From contig JAZNLR010000018.1 of assembly GCA_045579195.1 (NCBI GenBank), forward strand, positions 1-44,440: a DNA stretch of 44,440 nt. Direction: 5' to 3'. The stretch comes from JAZNLR01 sp045579195 (GTDB taxonomy: Bacteria > Bacillota > Clostridia > Christensenellales > CAMQZB01). The notes below the pieces were generated by a model that saw nothing but the letters and a program-made list of their open reading frames with translations, was not told the DNA's origin and did not search any database. A program made the translations under genes and the position numbers. Below, in pieces: positions 7,792 through 16,429 of this stretch; the first letter of the stretch is position 1, and the number at the start of each line of letters is the position of its first letter.

Positions 7792-9234
7792 ATGTCCCTT
7801 TGCAGACTTTCCCCCGAATTCGTTCTCGGCGGTTTCACCCCGGTCGACAACGTCTTCCTCTGTGAATATATGCGTGACGCGCCCGAAAATTACGTGCGCG
7901 TGTACCTCTATGGCCTTTATCTTTCCCATTGCGGCGGAAGAGAAAACTCCATTGCGGACTTTTCCGCGGCGCTGAAGCTGGGGGAAGGCGAGGTCCTTGC
8001 CGCTTTTCAGTACTGGAACGAGCTCGGCCTTTGCAACTTGCTTTCCGAATCCCCCATTGAGGTGGTTTACGTTCCCGTGTCCATCACGTCGAAGCCGCGC
8101 AAGATCAAGGCGGGGAAATATACCGAATTCAACAAACAGCTTCAGGCGCTTTTGCCTGCGCGCATGATCACGCCCACCGAGTTTGCGGAATATTACAACG
8201 TGATGGAGTCTTTCCACGTTCAGCCCGAGGCAATGATCATGATCGTGAAGTACTGCGTGGACTTGAAGGGAGAATCGGTCAGCTATCGGTACGTGCTGAC
8301 AGTTGCTCGCAACTTTGCAACCCGACACATCACCACCCTTTCGGCGGTGGAAGAAGAACTCAGCGGATACGTCCGTCAGTCGGGCGCGACCGCAGAACTC
8401 GTCCGTGCGATGGGTTCGCGCCGCAGAATTGAAATTGAAGACAACGATTATTATAAGCGCTGGACGCAGGAACTCGGCTTTGACCACAAGACCCTTCTCT
8501 TCGTCGCTTCCAACTTGCAAAAGGGAAGCAACATGAAGGCGTTCGACGCGACCTTAAAAGAGCTTTATGCTCACCGTCTCTTCACGCAGGAGGAGATCGC
8601 ACGTTATCGCGAAACGAAGGCCGCGCTCCGCGAGCTTGCGTACGCCGTCAACCGCGCGCTCGGCATCTATTACGAGCTCGTGGACACCGAGATCGAACGC
8701 TACATCGTCAAGTGGTTGGACAAGGGCTTCACACACGAGGCGCTCATCCGCATCGCGGTCTACTGCGAGGCGAACGGTATGCGCCAGCTCGACCGTATGG
8801 GCGAGACGGTGGACAAGTTTGCAAAGCTCGGCCTCTTCACCGTGGAAAGCATCGAGGAATACGTCCGGCAGGCGCTTGCGCGCGACGAGCGCATCGCAAA
8901 GATGCTGGAGATCCTCGGCATCGACCGCCGTGTCAATCGCTTCGACCGCGAGAGCTTCCGCCGTTGGTCGGTCTCGTGGGGCTTTACGGACGAAGTCATC
9001 TTATACGCCGCAGAGATTTCCGCAGGAAGCGCGCATCCTTTGCAGTATATGAACGTCGTTCTCTCCAAGTGGCGCGCAAACGACGTCTTCTCCTTGGAGG
9101 CTGCGAAAGAATTCCGCCCCGAAACGGGGAGCGCACCCGACAAAAAGCCTGCCGACCTTGCATACGTCAGCCGCGATCCTTCCCAAGCAGAGGCGGCTTC
9201 CCTGTTTGCGAGCCTTGACGACGTTGACTTTTAA
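7792..9234 (+). CDS. dnaD: DnaD-domain replication initiation protein with four tandem repeat units
   Basis: 480 residues. An N-terminal winged-helix-like region (about 1-100, FTPVDNVFLCEYMRDAPENY) is followed by DnaB2/DnaD C-terminal type units at about 113-195, 215-272, 293-358 and 380-442. Each has an aromatic helix, a GF[TD] turn and a closing motif such as LFTVESIEEYV or VFSLEAAKEF. DnaD proteins remodel origin DNA and help load the replicative helicase; the C-terminal unit binds DNA. Most DnaD proteins have one such unit. The ATG at 7792 is preferred because AGAGG precedes it; upstream in-frame codons lie in the promoter. The dnaI-like gene follows after 50 nt. Confidence 0.85.
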   Translation: MSLCRLSPEFVLGGFTPVDNVFLCEYMRDAPENYVRVYLYGLYLSHCGGRENSIADFSAALKLGEGEVLAAFQYWNELGLCNLLSESPIEVVYVPVSITSKPRKIKAGKYTEFNKQLQALLPARMITPTEFAEYYNVMESFHVQPEAMIMIVKYCVDLKGESVSYRYVLTVARNFATRHITTLSAVEEELSGYVRQSGATAELVRAMGSRRRIEIEDNDYYKRWTQELGFDHKTLLFVASNLQKGSNMKAFDATLKELYAHRLFTQEEIARYRETKAALRELAYAVNRALGIYYELVDTEIERYIVKWLDKGFTHEALIRIAVYCEANGMRQLDRMGETVDKFAKLGLFTVESIEEYVRQALARDERIAKMLEILGIDRRVNRFDRESFRRWSVSWGFTDEVILYAAEISAGSAHPLQYMNVVLSKWRANDVFSLEAAKEFRPETGSAPDKKPADLAYVSRDPSQAEAASLFASLDDVDF

Positions 9235-9284
9235 TTGTTCTTTATCTAACCGTTAGTTTTCTAACTATTTTATGAGGTAATTCC

Positions 9285-10232
9285 ATGAATCGCATTCTCA
9301 TTGACGCAGAAAACGCCATCCGCGCAAGACGCCAGCACAATGAAGACGTCCACGAGCAAAAGCTCGCGGCGCTTTTTGCTGCAGACAACGCGCTCAAAGA
9401 GGCGTTTTATGCAAAGAAGGCGCTCATTGTTTCTCTCTCGAAGAACCGCGCGTTTGGAAATCTTGCAAAGGCAAAGGCGGATGAAGAAGCCCTTGCGGCA
9501 AGCGAAAAGAAGATCTCCGAGCGTCTGTCAGCACACGGGCTAGACGAAAGCGCACTTTCGCCTTCCTGGAGCTGTCCTCTCTGCGAGGATCGCGGCGTGA
9601 AGGACGGCATTCGCTGTCAATGCCTGGAAAAGGAGATCCGCGCACGCATCTTGGAGCAGTCCAACTTGGGTGAACAGCCTCTTCTCCGCTTCTCGGATTG
9701 CGACCTCTCCCGCTTTGACGAGGAAAACCGCGAAAAGATGACAACCCTTTATGCGAAGATGCAAAGTTATGTCTCTCGCTTCCCGCAAAGCCGCGTCAAG
9801 ACCTTCGTCTTCTCAGGCGCACCCGCAACGGGAAAGACCCACCTTGCAAAGACGATGTTTTCCGAACTCGTCTTGAAAGAGGTCAACGCGGTGTTCCTTT
9901 CTGCGTTCGAGCTTGGAAACGCTTTCTTGAAGTTCCACACCACCTTTGAAGAGAACAAAAACCTCTTCCTCGACGTCCTTTTGGAGAGCGAAGCGGTGTT
10001 CCTCGACGATCTCGGAACGGAACCCATCTTAAAGAACGTCACCTTGCCGTACTTATACTCCTTCGTGGCAGAGCGCACGTCGCGCGGCCTTCTCACGGTC
10101 ATCACAACAAACTTAAGCCCGGCGCAGCTGCAGGCGCGGTATGGCGAGCGCATCACCTCCCGTCTCTTCGACAAGGCGCACGCGCTTTTCGTTCCCTTTG
10201 AGAACGCATCCGACCTTCGCATTGGAAAGTGA
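9285..10232 (+). CDS. dnaC: DnaI/DnaC-like helicase loader ATPase
   Basis: 315 residues. An N-terminal helical region (about 1-90) precedes a zinc-binding motif CPLC...CQC (Cys97, 100, 111, 113), as in DnaI, where it contacts DnaD/DnaB or the helicase. The AAA+ core follows: Walker A GAPATGKTH (about 177-185), Walker B AVFLDDLG (about 236-243), sensor I VITTNLS, and arginine finger in RITSRLFDKA. It loads the replicative helicase in an ATP-dependent way. Pairing with dnaD supports this over an IS21-type IstB. AGGTAA precedes the ATG, and a bidirectional terminator closes the two-gene unit. Confidence 0.9.
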   Translation: MNRILIDAENAIRARRQHNEDVHEQKLAALFAADNALKEAFYAKKALIVSLSKNRAFGNLAKAKADEEALAASEKKISERLSAHGLDESALSPSWSCPLCEDRGVKDGIRCQCLEKEIRARILEQSNLGEQPLLRFSDCDLSRFDEENREKMTTLYAKMQSYVSRFPQSRVKTFVFSGAPATGKTHLAKTMFSELVLKEVNAVFLSAFELGNAFLKFHTTFEENKNLFLDVLLESEAVFLDDLGTEPILKNVTLPYLYSFVAERTSRGLLTVITTNLSPAQLQARYGERITSRLFDKAHALFVPFENASDLRIGK

Positions 10233-10240
10233 TCCATAAA

Positions 10241-10292
10241 CAAAAAAAACAAGGCCCTTCTCGTTTGAGAAAGGCCTTTTGTTTTGCTTTTT
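10241..10292. terminator. Bidirectional terminator between dnaC and prs
   Basis: Stem AAGGCC...GGCCTT with inner CTTCTC/GAGAA (10251-10278). The plus strand continues TTTTGTTTTGC then T7. The minus strand continues GTTTTTTTTG. It serves convergent dnaC and prs. Confidence 0.85.
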
Positions 10293-11453
10293 TTACTTCG
10301 ATTCGGTCGGGAAAGACATCTGCTCTGCTTTGCCCTTGTCCTTTTCCGCGATGAGGCGTTTGAGACGAACGGTCGCATCGAGGAGCGGGGAGATGGATTC
10401 ATCCTTATGCAAGGTGGAGATGATCTTCGCAACGAACTTGGAGAGATCCACCTCGCAGAACCACGGTGCCTGCTTGAGGGAATCGGGGAGATACGAGAGG
10501 TTGGTGGAATAAAGTCTGGTGAGCGCACCCTCTTCATAGAGCGCATTGAACTTTTCCAAGCCCTCGGTGAAGAACGCGAAGGTGGAAGCGACGTAGATCT
10601 TGCTTGCCTTGCGCTTCTTAAGCTCGTGCACAATGTCGATGACGGATTCACCCGAAGCGATCATGTCGTCCACGATGAGAACGGTCTTGCCCTCAACGTC
10701 ACGCCCGACATACTCATGCTGGATGATGGGGTTCTTTCCGTTGATAATAACGGAGTAATCACGGCGCTTATAGAACATACCGACGTCCAAGCCGAGGACG
10801 TTTGCGTAATAGATCGCGCGGCCCATCGCACCCGTGTCCGGGCTGATGACCAACATATTGTCTTTGTCGATCTGCTCACGCTCGTTCTGAATGAAGTACT
10901 TCAGAATGGTGTAAGTCGGATAGACGCTCTCGAAAGAGCTCAATGCAATTGCGTTCTGAATGGTGGGGTCATGTGCGTCAAAGGTGATGATCGCCTTAAC
11001 GCCCATGCGCTCGATCTCCTGCAACGCCATTGCGCAGTCGAGCGACTCTCTTCCCGCGCGCTTATGCTGACGGGATGCATAAAGGAGGGGCATCACGACC
11101 GTGACGCGGTTTGCCTTCCCAGAAATTGCGGAAATCGCACGGCAGACGTCCTGGAAGTGCTCATCGGGGCCCATATGGTTCTCGAAACCGAACATCTTAT
11201 AGGTGCAGCTGTAATTTCCCACGTCGCAGAGGATGAAGATATCCTTTCCGCGAACGGATTCCTTCAAGCGAATCTTTCCTTCGCCGTTGGAGAAGCGAAC
11301 CTGCTCCATCTTGATGATGTGCGACGTTCCTTCCGGTTCGTTGCAGATGTTGCGAATGTACTGATCGACCTTTTCGCCGAGCTCTTGAGCTCCACGCAAA
11401 ACGACCAATCCCAGATCACCGTGAATCGTCTTCGTGTTTTTTTCTTCTGTCAT
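10293..11453 (-). CDS. prs: Divergent ribose-phosphate pyrophosphokinase
   Basis: 386 residues, about 70 longer than classical Prs. It should make PRPP from ribose 5-phosphate and ATP for nucleotide, His and Trp synthesis. Recognisable parts: FSNGEGKIRLKESVRGKDIF (classical FSDGE), YASRQHKRAGRESLDC (classical RYSRQDK), DAHDPTIQNA in place of DLHA, and the PRPP-binding loop TVLIVDDMIASGESV (about 251-264). The catalytic His and loop aspartates are kept while surrounding signatures differ. It may be the only Prs or a second paralogue. Own promoter and terminator, so monocistronic. Confidence 0.8.
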   Translation of the reverse strand: MTEEKNTKTIHGDLGLVVLRGAQELGEKVDQYIRNICNEPEGTSHIIKMEQVRFSNGEGKIRLKESVRGKDIFILCDVGNYSCTYKMFGFENHMGPDEHFQDVCRAISAISGKANRVTVVMPLLYASRQHKRAGRESLDCAMALQEIERMGVKAIITFDAHDPTIQNAIALSSFESVYPTYTILKYFIQNEREQIDKDNMLVISPDTGAMGRAIYYANVLGLDVGMFYKRRDYSVIINGKNPIIQHEYVGRDVEGKTVLIVDDMIASGESVIDIVHELKKRKASKIYVASTFAFFTEGLEKFNALYEEGALTRLYSTNLSYLPDSLKQAPWFCEVDLSKFVAKIISTLHKDESISPLLDATVRLKRLIAEKDKGKAEQMSFPTESK

Positions 11454-11487
11454 TCGTTGCGCCCGCCTTTTAATTTTTTCTTCTTTT

Positions 11488-11517
11488 ATTTTACCCTTTT
11501 CACAAGATATTTGTCAA
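11488..11517 (-). promoter_or_regulatory. Sigma-A promoter of prs
   Basis: TTGACA (11517-11512), 18-bp spacer, TAAAAT (11493-11488), 35 bp upstream of the start codon. Confidence 0.7.
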
Positions 11518-11564
11518 GTTTGGAAAAAGGGGATTTTCTGTTCTGTGAAAATTTTTCAATGCGT

Positions 11565-11597
11565 AAAAAAGGATTGAAACAAATTCGTTTCAATCCT
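11565..11597 (-). terminator. Terminator after jag
   Basis: Perfect 11-bp stem AGGATTGAAAC/GTTTCAATCCT (11570-11597) followed on the minus strand by TTTTTT. It ends the operon ending in jag and lies just upstream of the prs promoter. Confidence 0.85.
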
Positions 11598-11609
11598 CTC
11601 TTTTCGATT

Positions 11610-12476
11610 TTATTCCTCGCCGAAATGATCCTTTCTCTCAAAGGATTCCTCGCTAACTTCAGAGAAGCCCGACGTGCGCGTGTTCCCAAGGTACGTTCCA
11701 AACGAGGAGAAGCCGCTCGTCTTAGGAGCAGGGCGATTTTCCTTCTTCATTCCCATTGCCGTTCCCTTTGCGCTAGAAGAATCTCTTCTCGGTCCGCGGT
11801 TGCGGCGATCGTTGCGACGGTCATTGCGGCCATGGTCACGTCCTCCGCGGCGATCGTTGCGGTCACGGGAGAAGCGCTTTTCGTTCTTCGGGATGATGAC
11901 AACGTAGCGCGACGGCTCTTCGCCTTCGCTGGTGGTGGTGACGCGCTCATCCTCAGAAAGTGCTGCGTGGATGATGCGGCGCTCATAGGGGTTCATCGGC
12001 TCAAGGCGAACTCTGCGCGCGTTGCGCTCTGCCTTGTCTGCAAGGCGGGTTGCCAAAGCCTTCAAAGATCCCTTTCTCTTTTCGCGGTAATTCTCGCAAT
12101 CCACGACGATGCGTTTGAACTCCGCCTTTTCGCGATTTGCGACCAAAGACGCTAAGTACTGAATGGCATCAAGAACGTCGCCTCTGTGTCCGATGATCGC
12201 ACCGGTATCCGTTCCGATGACGTTGATCTTTGCGGTTTCCTCATCTTCTTCCAGTTCGCAAACGCAAGAAAAGCCCATCTTTTCGGTCAGCTGCTCAACA
12301 AACGCGAGCGCACGCTCTCCTTCCGTTTTCTTCTTAACGATCGAAACCTTTGCCTTTCTCAAGAAACCGCCCTGATCCAAAACGGTGATCTCGGCCTGTT
12401 CTCTGCTGATGTTCAGTGCGGACAAACCTTCTGCGATTGCCCCTTCTACCGTCTTTGCGGTAAACTCATTGTTCAT
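11610..12476 (-). CDS. jag: Jag / KhpB RNA-binding protein
   Basis: 288 residues. Jag-N domain (about 1-50, FTAKTVEGAIAEGLSALNIS), KH domain (about 70-150, VIGTDTGAIIGHRGDVLDAI), R3H domain (about 150-215, ALATRLADKAERNARRVRLE then MNPYERRIIHAAL). A tail of about 70 residues follows, rich in Arg, Asn, Asp and Gly (RDRNDRRGGRDHGRN), probably disordered and RNA-binding. Jag/KhpB works with KhpA in RNA binding and cell elongation control in Gram-positives. MNNEF at 12476 is taken as start because AGGAGAG lies upstream; a longer in-frame form to 12563 has no RBS. Downstream of yidC as in most Bacillota. Confidence 0.92.
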   Translation of the reverse strand: MNNEFTAKTVEGAIAEGLSALNISREQAEITVLDQGGFLRKAKVSIVKKKTEGERALAFVEQLTEKMGFSCVCELEEDEETAKINVIGTDTGAIIGHRGDVLDAIQYLASLVANREKAEFKRIVVDCENYREKRKGSLKALATRLADKAERNARRVRLEPMNPYERRIIHAALSEDERVTTTSEGEEPSRYVVIIPKNEKRFSRDRNDRRGGRDHGRNDRRNDRRNRGPRRDSSSAKGTAMGMKKENRPAPKTSGFSSFGTYLGNTRTSGFSEVSEESFERKDHFGEE

Positions 12477-12569
12477 TTCTCTTCTCTCCTGCTCTTTCGT
12501 GCGCCTCGACTTTGATTTTTCGGCCTTTGCCCATTTTTGCGCACGCTCTATCAAAAACAGCACCCGTTT

Positions 12570-13631
12570 TTAGCGTCGATACGACGTACGTCTGTTTTTC
12601 TCCATTTCATCCAACTTCTTTCCAAACACCTTTTCGACGATCTTATTGATGAGGAGGGTGGAAAGCAAGGAATAAATCGAACCGATAACGATGTAAAGCG
12701 CGAATGCGGAAGTGTACATCAACGTGAAGAATCCCATCATCAACGGCATCATCACCATCATGGTCTTCTGGGAGCTCTGCTGCCCCTGCAATTCCATCTG
12801 CGCTTTTTGGGTCTTATTTGTGATTGCCTGCGAAAGGATGGAAAATCCAACCGCGAGCAACGGCAAAATCAGGAATCCGTTCGCACGGTTTCCCTCCTCA
12901 AACGGCGCCATAATTCTCTCATACTCCTGGGTGTCGATGGTTCCCTCGGTGAGGCCTGCGTTTGCAAGGAATTGCGAGGTGTTCATCACGGACTTGTTCC
13001 AGGGGACATCAGGACGCCAAATATTGTCGATCCAAAGGAATTCGGGCATGACCATCTCTTTGAGAGAAAGTGCTTCTTCTGCCCAAGCTTCCGCGTGCTT
13101 TTTGTCTTTATAGACAGCTTTTTCATCGTCAGAGGTGAGCGCGTTATAAGCTGCATCGCTTGCGAGCTCTCCCTCAACTTCAATTCCAACCTGCGTCCAA
13201 GCGGCGTGCATGTTGTTATATCCGTCGATGACGTTATACTTCAAGTACGAGTTGAAAGCGTTGAAGATGATGATGAAGACAATCAGGGAAACGATGGTGG
13301 GCAAGCACGCGCCGAACATCGAGTATCCTTCCTTCTTATAAAGCTCCATCGTCTTCATCTGAAGAAGGTTTCTGTCGTGACCGTACTGCTTCTGCATCTT
13401 GTCGAGCTGAGGCTTCATGCGGTCCATCTTCATGCTGTTTTTCTTCATGCTGACGCGCGACCAATAATCCAGCGGCGACATCAAGATCTTGATGGCAAAC
13501 GTAAAAATAACGACAGCCCATCCCATGCTTCCGAGCCAGGACACCAACATGTTCAAAAACGGCCCGATAACGGGGTAGAGCTTGGGTAAGGTCAGGGGAC
13601 CTTCCGCCAAAAGTGCGGTGAAAATGTTCAT
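12570..13631 (-). CDS. yidC: YidC/OxaI membrane protein insertase
   Basis: 353 residues. It inserts membrane proteins with or after SecYEG. Hydrophobic segments lie at about 22-50 (MLVSWLGSMGWAVVIFTFAI), 105-125 (CLPTIVSLIVFIIIFNAF), 250-270 (GFLILPLLAVGFSILSQA) and 290-330 (VMMPLMMGFFTLMYTSAFAL). The cytoplasmic hairpin MDRMKPQLDKMQKQYGHDRN is typical. An external loop of about 120 residues (about 128-248) between the second and third segments is long for a Gram-positive YidC. No lipobox Cys is present at the N-terminus. In line with rpmH-rnpA-yidD-yidC-jag. Confidence 0.93.
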   Translation of the reverse strand: MNIFTALLAEGPLTLPKLYPVIGPFLNMLVSWLGSMGWAVVIFTFAIKILMSPLDYWSRVSMKKNSMKMDRMKPQLDKMQKQYGHDRNLLQMKTMELYKKEGYSMFGACLPTIVSLIVFIIIFNAFNSYLKYNVIDGYNNMHAAWTQVGIEVEGELASDAAYNALTSDDEKAVYKDKKHAEAWAEEALSLKEMVMPEFLWIDNIWRPDVPWNKSVMNTSQFLANAGLTEGTIDTQEYERIMAPFEEGNRANGFLILPLLAVGFSILSQAITNKTQKAQMELQGQQSSQKTMMVMMPLMMGFFTLMYTSAFALYIVIGSIYSLLSTLLINKIVEKVFGKKLDEMEKNRRTSYRR

Positions 13632-13664
13632 GGAACTACGTTCTCCTTACGGGTTAAAGCGAGT

Positions 13665-13904
13665 TTAAAGCACCCACTTGATCTTTTTCATATTGTACGG
13701 AACGGGGTCGTACCCGCCGTGCGTAAACGGATTGCAACGCAAAATGCGCCAAGTTCCGAGCAAGATCCCTTTGATCACGCCGTGTTCCTCGATCGCACCC
13801 ATCATATAGTGCGAACAGCTTGGCGTATAAGGGCAGTTGGACGGAATCAGCGGGGAAATGAATTTTTGATAAAAGCGGATCAACAAAAAACAGAGTTGTT
13901 TCAT
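13665..13904 (-). CDS. yidD: YidD membrane protein insertion factor
   Basis: 79 residues, starting MKQLCFLLIRFYQKFISPLI and continuing PSNCPYTPSCSHYMMGAIEE and GTWRILRCNPFTHGGYDPVP, matching the YidD signature of conserved Cys, HY and RCNPFxxGG. It sits at the inner membrane and aids YidC-dependent insertion. It starts 2 nt after the rnpA stop codon, so translation is probably coupled. Confidence 0.95.
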   Translation of the reverse strand: MKQLCFLLIRFYQKFISPLIPSNCPYTPSCSHYMMGAIEEHGVIKGILLGTWRILRCNPFTHGGYDPVPYNMKKIKWVL

Positions 13905-13906
13905 TG

Positions 13907-14251
13907 TCAGTTCCCTTCTTTTTGCAAAAGTCCCGCCTTGTTCAAAAGATAGAGCAAGGTCTTTTCGATCGCGTGGTAGTCTGCTTTGACGATCCCTTCT
14001 CGCGCGATGATCACAAAGTGAAAAGAGGGGTTGATGCGGTGCATATTGAGGCGAAACGCCTCGCGAAGGCGGCGCTTGACAGCGTTTCTCGTCACGCTGT
14101 TTCCCACCTTTTTGCTCACCGAAAAGCCAACCCGGATTCCGCCTTTTGCACTCGTATATAGCAGCACCATCTCTCTTCCGGCAAGGTTCTTTCCCTTGCG
14201 GTATAGGTACTGAAACTGATATGATTTTTTCAGGCGAAATTTCTTATTCAT
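13907..14251 (-). CDS. rnpA: Ribonuclease P protein component
   Basis: 114 residues. RnpA binds the 5' leader of pre-tRNA together with the catalytic RNA. The RNR motif is clear: VSKKVGNSVTRNAVKRRLRE, preceded by SYQFQYLYRKGKNLAGREMV and followed by FHFVIIAREGIVKADYHAIE. It sits between rpmH and yidD. A hairpin with a T-rich tail separates it from rpmH, so its level may be set by read-through. Confidence 0.95.
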   Translation of the reverse strand: MNKKFRLKKSYQFQYLYRKGKNLAGREMVLLYTSAKGGIRVGFSVSKKVGNSVTRNAVKRRLREAFRLNMHRINPSFHFVIIAREGIVKADYHAIEKTLLYLLNKAGLLQKEGN

Positions 14252-14275
14252 CTTATCATTATCCTAAGAAAAGGG

Positions 14276-14320
14276 AAAAGAAAACAAAACAGCTGCTGGA
14301 TTGACCCTTCGGCAGCTGTT
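14276..14320 (-). terminator. Partial terminator / attenuator between rpmH and rnpA
   Basis: Perfect 9-bp stem AACAGCTGC/GCAGCTGTT (14288-14320) followed on the minus strand by TTGTTTTCTTTT. The loop is long (15 nt). It likely lowers rnpA transcription relative to rpmH. Confidence 0.6.
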
Positions 14321-14335
14321 TTCGGTTGTCGTAAA

Positions 14336-14470
14336 TTAGACCGTCAACGCCTTTCTTCCTTTTCTGCGGCGTGCAGCGAGAACGCGGCGGCCATTTGCCG
14401 TTCTCATTCTCTGTCTAAATCCGTGCACTTTGTTTCTGTGTCTCTTTTTCGGCTGATAAGTTCTCTTCAT
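14336..14470 (-). CDS. rpmH: 50S ribosomal protein L34
   Basis: 44 residues, starting MKRTYQPKKRHRNKVHGFRQ and ending GRKALTV; unmistakable L34, rich in Arg and Lys. GAGAGG lies upstream of ATG. It heads the rpmH-rnpA-yidD-yidC-jag cluster and has a consensus promoter. The gene is below usual ORF length cut-offs and easy to miss. Confidence 0.97.
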   Translation of the reverse strand: MKRTYQPKKRHRNKVHGFRQRMRTANGRRVLAARRRKGRKALTV

Positions 14471-14557
14471 GTTTCTATCCTCTCCGTTTCAATAATTTTC
14501 TAAGTTTTCGTTCTTTCAATGGATTTTCCGCATAACAATCCATTTTCATACCATATC

Positions 14558-14586
14558 ATTATATCTTTCGAGCCCTCAATTGTCAA
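14558..14586 (-). promoter_or_regulatory. Consensus sigma-A promoter of rpmH
   Basis: Perfect TTGACA (14586-14581), 17-bp spacer, perfect TATAAT (14563-14558). Strongest-looking promoter in the window; about 80-nt leader. Confidence 0.88.
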
Positions 14587-14617
14587 GTCTTTGCGCGCTC
14601 ATTTTCAGTTTGACACC

Positions 14618-14641
14618 CGTAAAATTCGGGGATTTCCCCCG
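14618..14641 (-). terminator. Terminator after parB
   Basis: Stem CGGGG/CCCCG with a 5-nt loop (14627-14641), then AATTTTA on the minus strand. Short stem and weak U-tract. Confidence 0.5.
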
Positions 14642-14665
14642 TTTTTGCGGTGCTGTCTGCGGTTT

Positions 14666-15553
14666 TTAGCGCGAAATGATGTCAAAAATGCGGTCGAGGT
14701 CATCGCTGTTATAATAGTCGATGACGATCTTGCCCTTCTGTTCAGAGCCGTTGATGGTGACTTTCGTTCCAAAATAGCGTGTGAGACGCTCGCAAAAATC
14801 GCGAAGCTCAATGGACTGCTCCGGCTTTCTTACCTTCTCCTTCGGCTTCAAAAACTCCTTGACAAAGCGCTCAAACTCACGAACGGACATCTTTTTGTCA
14901 AGACAGTGATGCGCAAGACGCTCCTGATCCCGCCTGTTTTCCACGACGACGAGGCAACGCGCGTGCCCTGCGGAGAGCAGATTCTTTTCAATCAACATCA
15001 GAACCTCGGAAGAGAGGTTCAAAAGACGCAAGAGGTTGGCAACGGCAGGGCGGCTCATACCAAGCGCTTCCGCAACCTGTTCCTGCGTGTAATCAAACGT
15101 CTCCATCAAAGAGCGCATTCCTCTTGCCGCTTCCACGGGGTTGAGGTCTTCTCTCTGTAAGTTTTCGATGAGGGCAACCTCTTTGACCGTCTGCTCGTCA
15201 AAATCCTTGACGATCGCAGGGATGGTCTCCTTTTCTGCGATGCGCGCTGCCCTCCAACGACGCTCGCCGGCAACGATCATATATCCGTCGTTTGTGGGTT
15301 TGACAATGATGGGGGAAATAACACCGTGGCGCGCGATAGACGTTGCAAGTTCTGCAAGTGCATCACGGTCAAAAATCTTTCGCGGCTGATCCGGATTGGG
15401 ATAAACTTTGATAATGTCCAGCTCGACCGGGCCTTTGTTGTTCGTTTTTTCCTTCTTTTCTTGCTCTTTTTCACCGATTGCGCTTGCGTACTCCGCTTCT
15501 GTTTCGCCAAAGAGCGCCTCCAGCCCTCTTCCTAAACCTCTTTTTCCTGCCAT
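14666..15553 (-). CDS. parB: Chromosome partitioning protein ParB/Spo0J
   Basis: 295 residues. The N-terminal CTPase region carries VIVAGERRWRAARIAEKETI (the GERRxRA box); the helix-turn-helix is YTQEQVAEALGMSRPAVANL, and the C-terminal dimer domain ends SDDLDRIFDIISR. ParB binds parS, loads as a CTP-dependent clamp, recruits SMC and partners ParA. Three matching parS sites lie about 1 kb away at 16507-16670. AGGAGG precedes the ATG; the gene follows parA after 42 nt. Confidence 0.94.
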   Translation of the reverse strand: MAGKRGLGRGLEALFGETEAEYASAIGEKEQEKKEKTNNKGPVELDIIKVYPNPDQPRKIFDRDALAELATSIARHGVISPIIVKPTNDGYMIVAGERRWRAARIAEKETIPAIVKDFDEQTVKEVALIENLQREDLNPVEAARGMRSLMETFDYTQEQVAEALGMSRPAVANLLRLLNLSSEVLMLIEKNLLSAGHARCLVVVENRRDQERLAHHCLDKKMSVREFERFVKEFLKPKEKVRKPEQSIELRDFCERLTRYFGTKVTINGSEQKGKIVIDYYNSDDLDRIFDIISR

Positions 15554-15595
15554 AAAATCCTCCTAATTCCCTTATCTTTCGGTGTTTTATCCTAC

Positions 15596-16396
15596 TTATT
15601 TATCACTTTGTAAACTTTCTTTCTCTTCACGCTTCTTTGTGCGCTCAATAAACTCGTTTGTGAGCGCGCGATAAGCCTTCGCACCTGCGCATTTTGGGTC
15701 GTGCAGCAAGATTGGAACGCCGTGGCTGGGCGCTTCGCTCAAGCGAATGTTGCGCGGAACGGGGTTTTCGAACACTTTATCTCCGAAAAATTTGCGAATC
15801 TGCTCAGAAATCTGTCTGGAAATGACGGAACGCATGTCATACATCGTCAAAACAACGCCGTCAACGATCAATTTCGGGTTCAAATGCTTGATAACGAGCT
15901 TGATCGTGTTCATCAGCTGACTTAAGCCCTCCAATGCAAAGAATTCAGACTGGATGGGAATAATCGTGCAATCGGCTGCCGTGAGCGCGTTGATGGTCAA
16001 AAGTCCGAGCGAAGGCGGACAGTCAATGGTAATATAGTCATATTCGTCCTTCAGTTCCGCAATCGCTTCTTTGAGAATCTTTTCTCTGTTCTTCATATAG
16101 ACAAGTTCCACTTCTGCACCGGCAAGATCGATATTGGACGGAATGATGTCCAAATTTTCAATCAACGTCGGCATTACGTAAGTCGAAGCGGGTTCGTCTT
16201 CCACCAAGAGATTATATGACGAAGCAGAGAGTTCATTTTTGCGAATTCCCAAGCCCGTCGTCGCGTTTCCCTGAGGATCTAAGTCAATGAGCAATGTTTT
16301 CTTGCCTGCAACTGCAAGGTAAGCAGACATATTCACACAGGTCGTGGTTTTTCCTACGCCGCCCTTCTGATTCGAGAATGAAACAACCTTTCCCAT
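15596..16396 (-). CDS. parA: Chromosome partitioning ATPase ParA/Soj
   Basis: 266 residues. Deviant Walker A in SNQKGGVGKTTTCVNMSAYL (about 8-27), Walker A' LLIDLDPQGNATTGLG, Walker B YDYITIDCPPSLGLLT. ParA/Soj forms ATP-bound dimers on the nucleoid, is discharged by ParB, and in Bacillus also controls DnaA at the origin. Here it reads away from parS and the DnaA-box cluster and has its own extended -10 promoter. Confidence 0.95.
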   Translation of the reverse strand: MGKVVSFSNQKGGVGKTTTCVNMSAYLAVAGKKTLLIDLDPQGNATTGLGIRKNELSASSYNLLVEDEPASTYVMPTLIENLDIIPSNIDLAGAEVELVYMKNREKILKEAIAELKDEYDYITIDCPPSLGLLTINALTAADCTIIPIQSEFFALEGLSQLMNTIKLVIKHLNPKLIVDGVVLTMYDMRSVISRQISEQIRKFFGDKVFENPVPRNIRLSEAPSHGVPILLHDPKCAGAKAYRALTNEFIERTKKREEKESLQSDK

Positions 16397-16429
16397 AGTT
16401 TACCTCATGTTTGATTTTTGGTAATTCAT

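Noticed and set aside
10284..12155. A 623-codon plus-strand frame across prs and jag
   Set aside because: It is antisense to two recognised genes and passes through a promoter and a terminator; shadow only.
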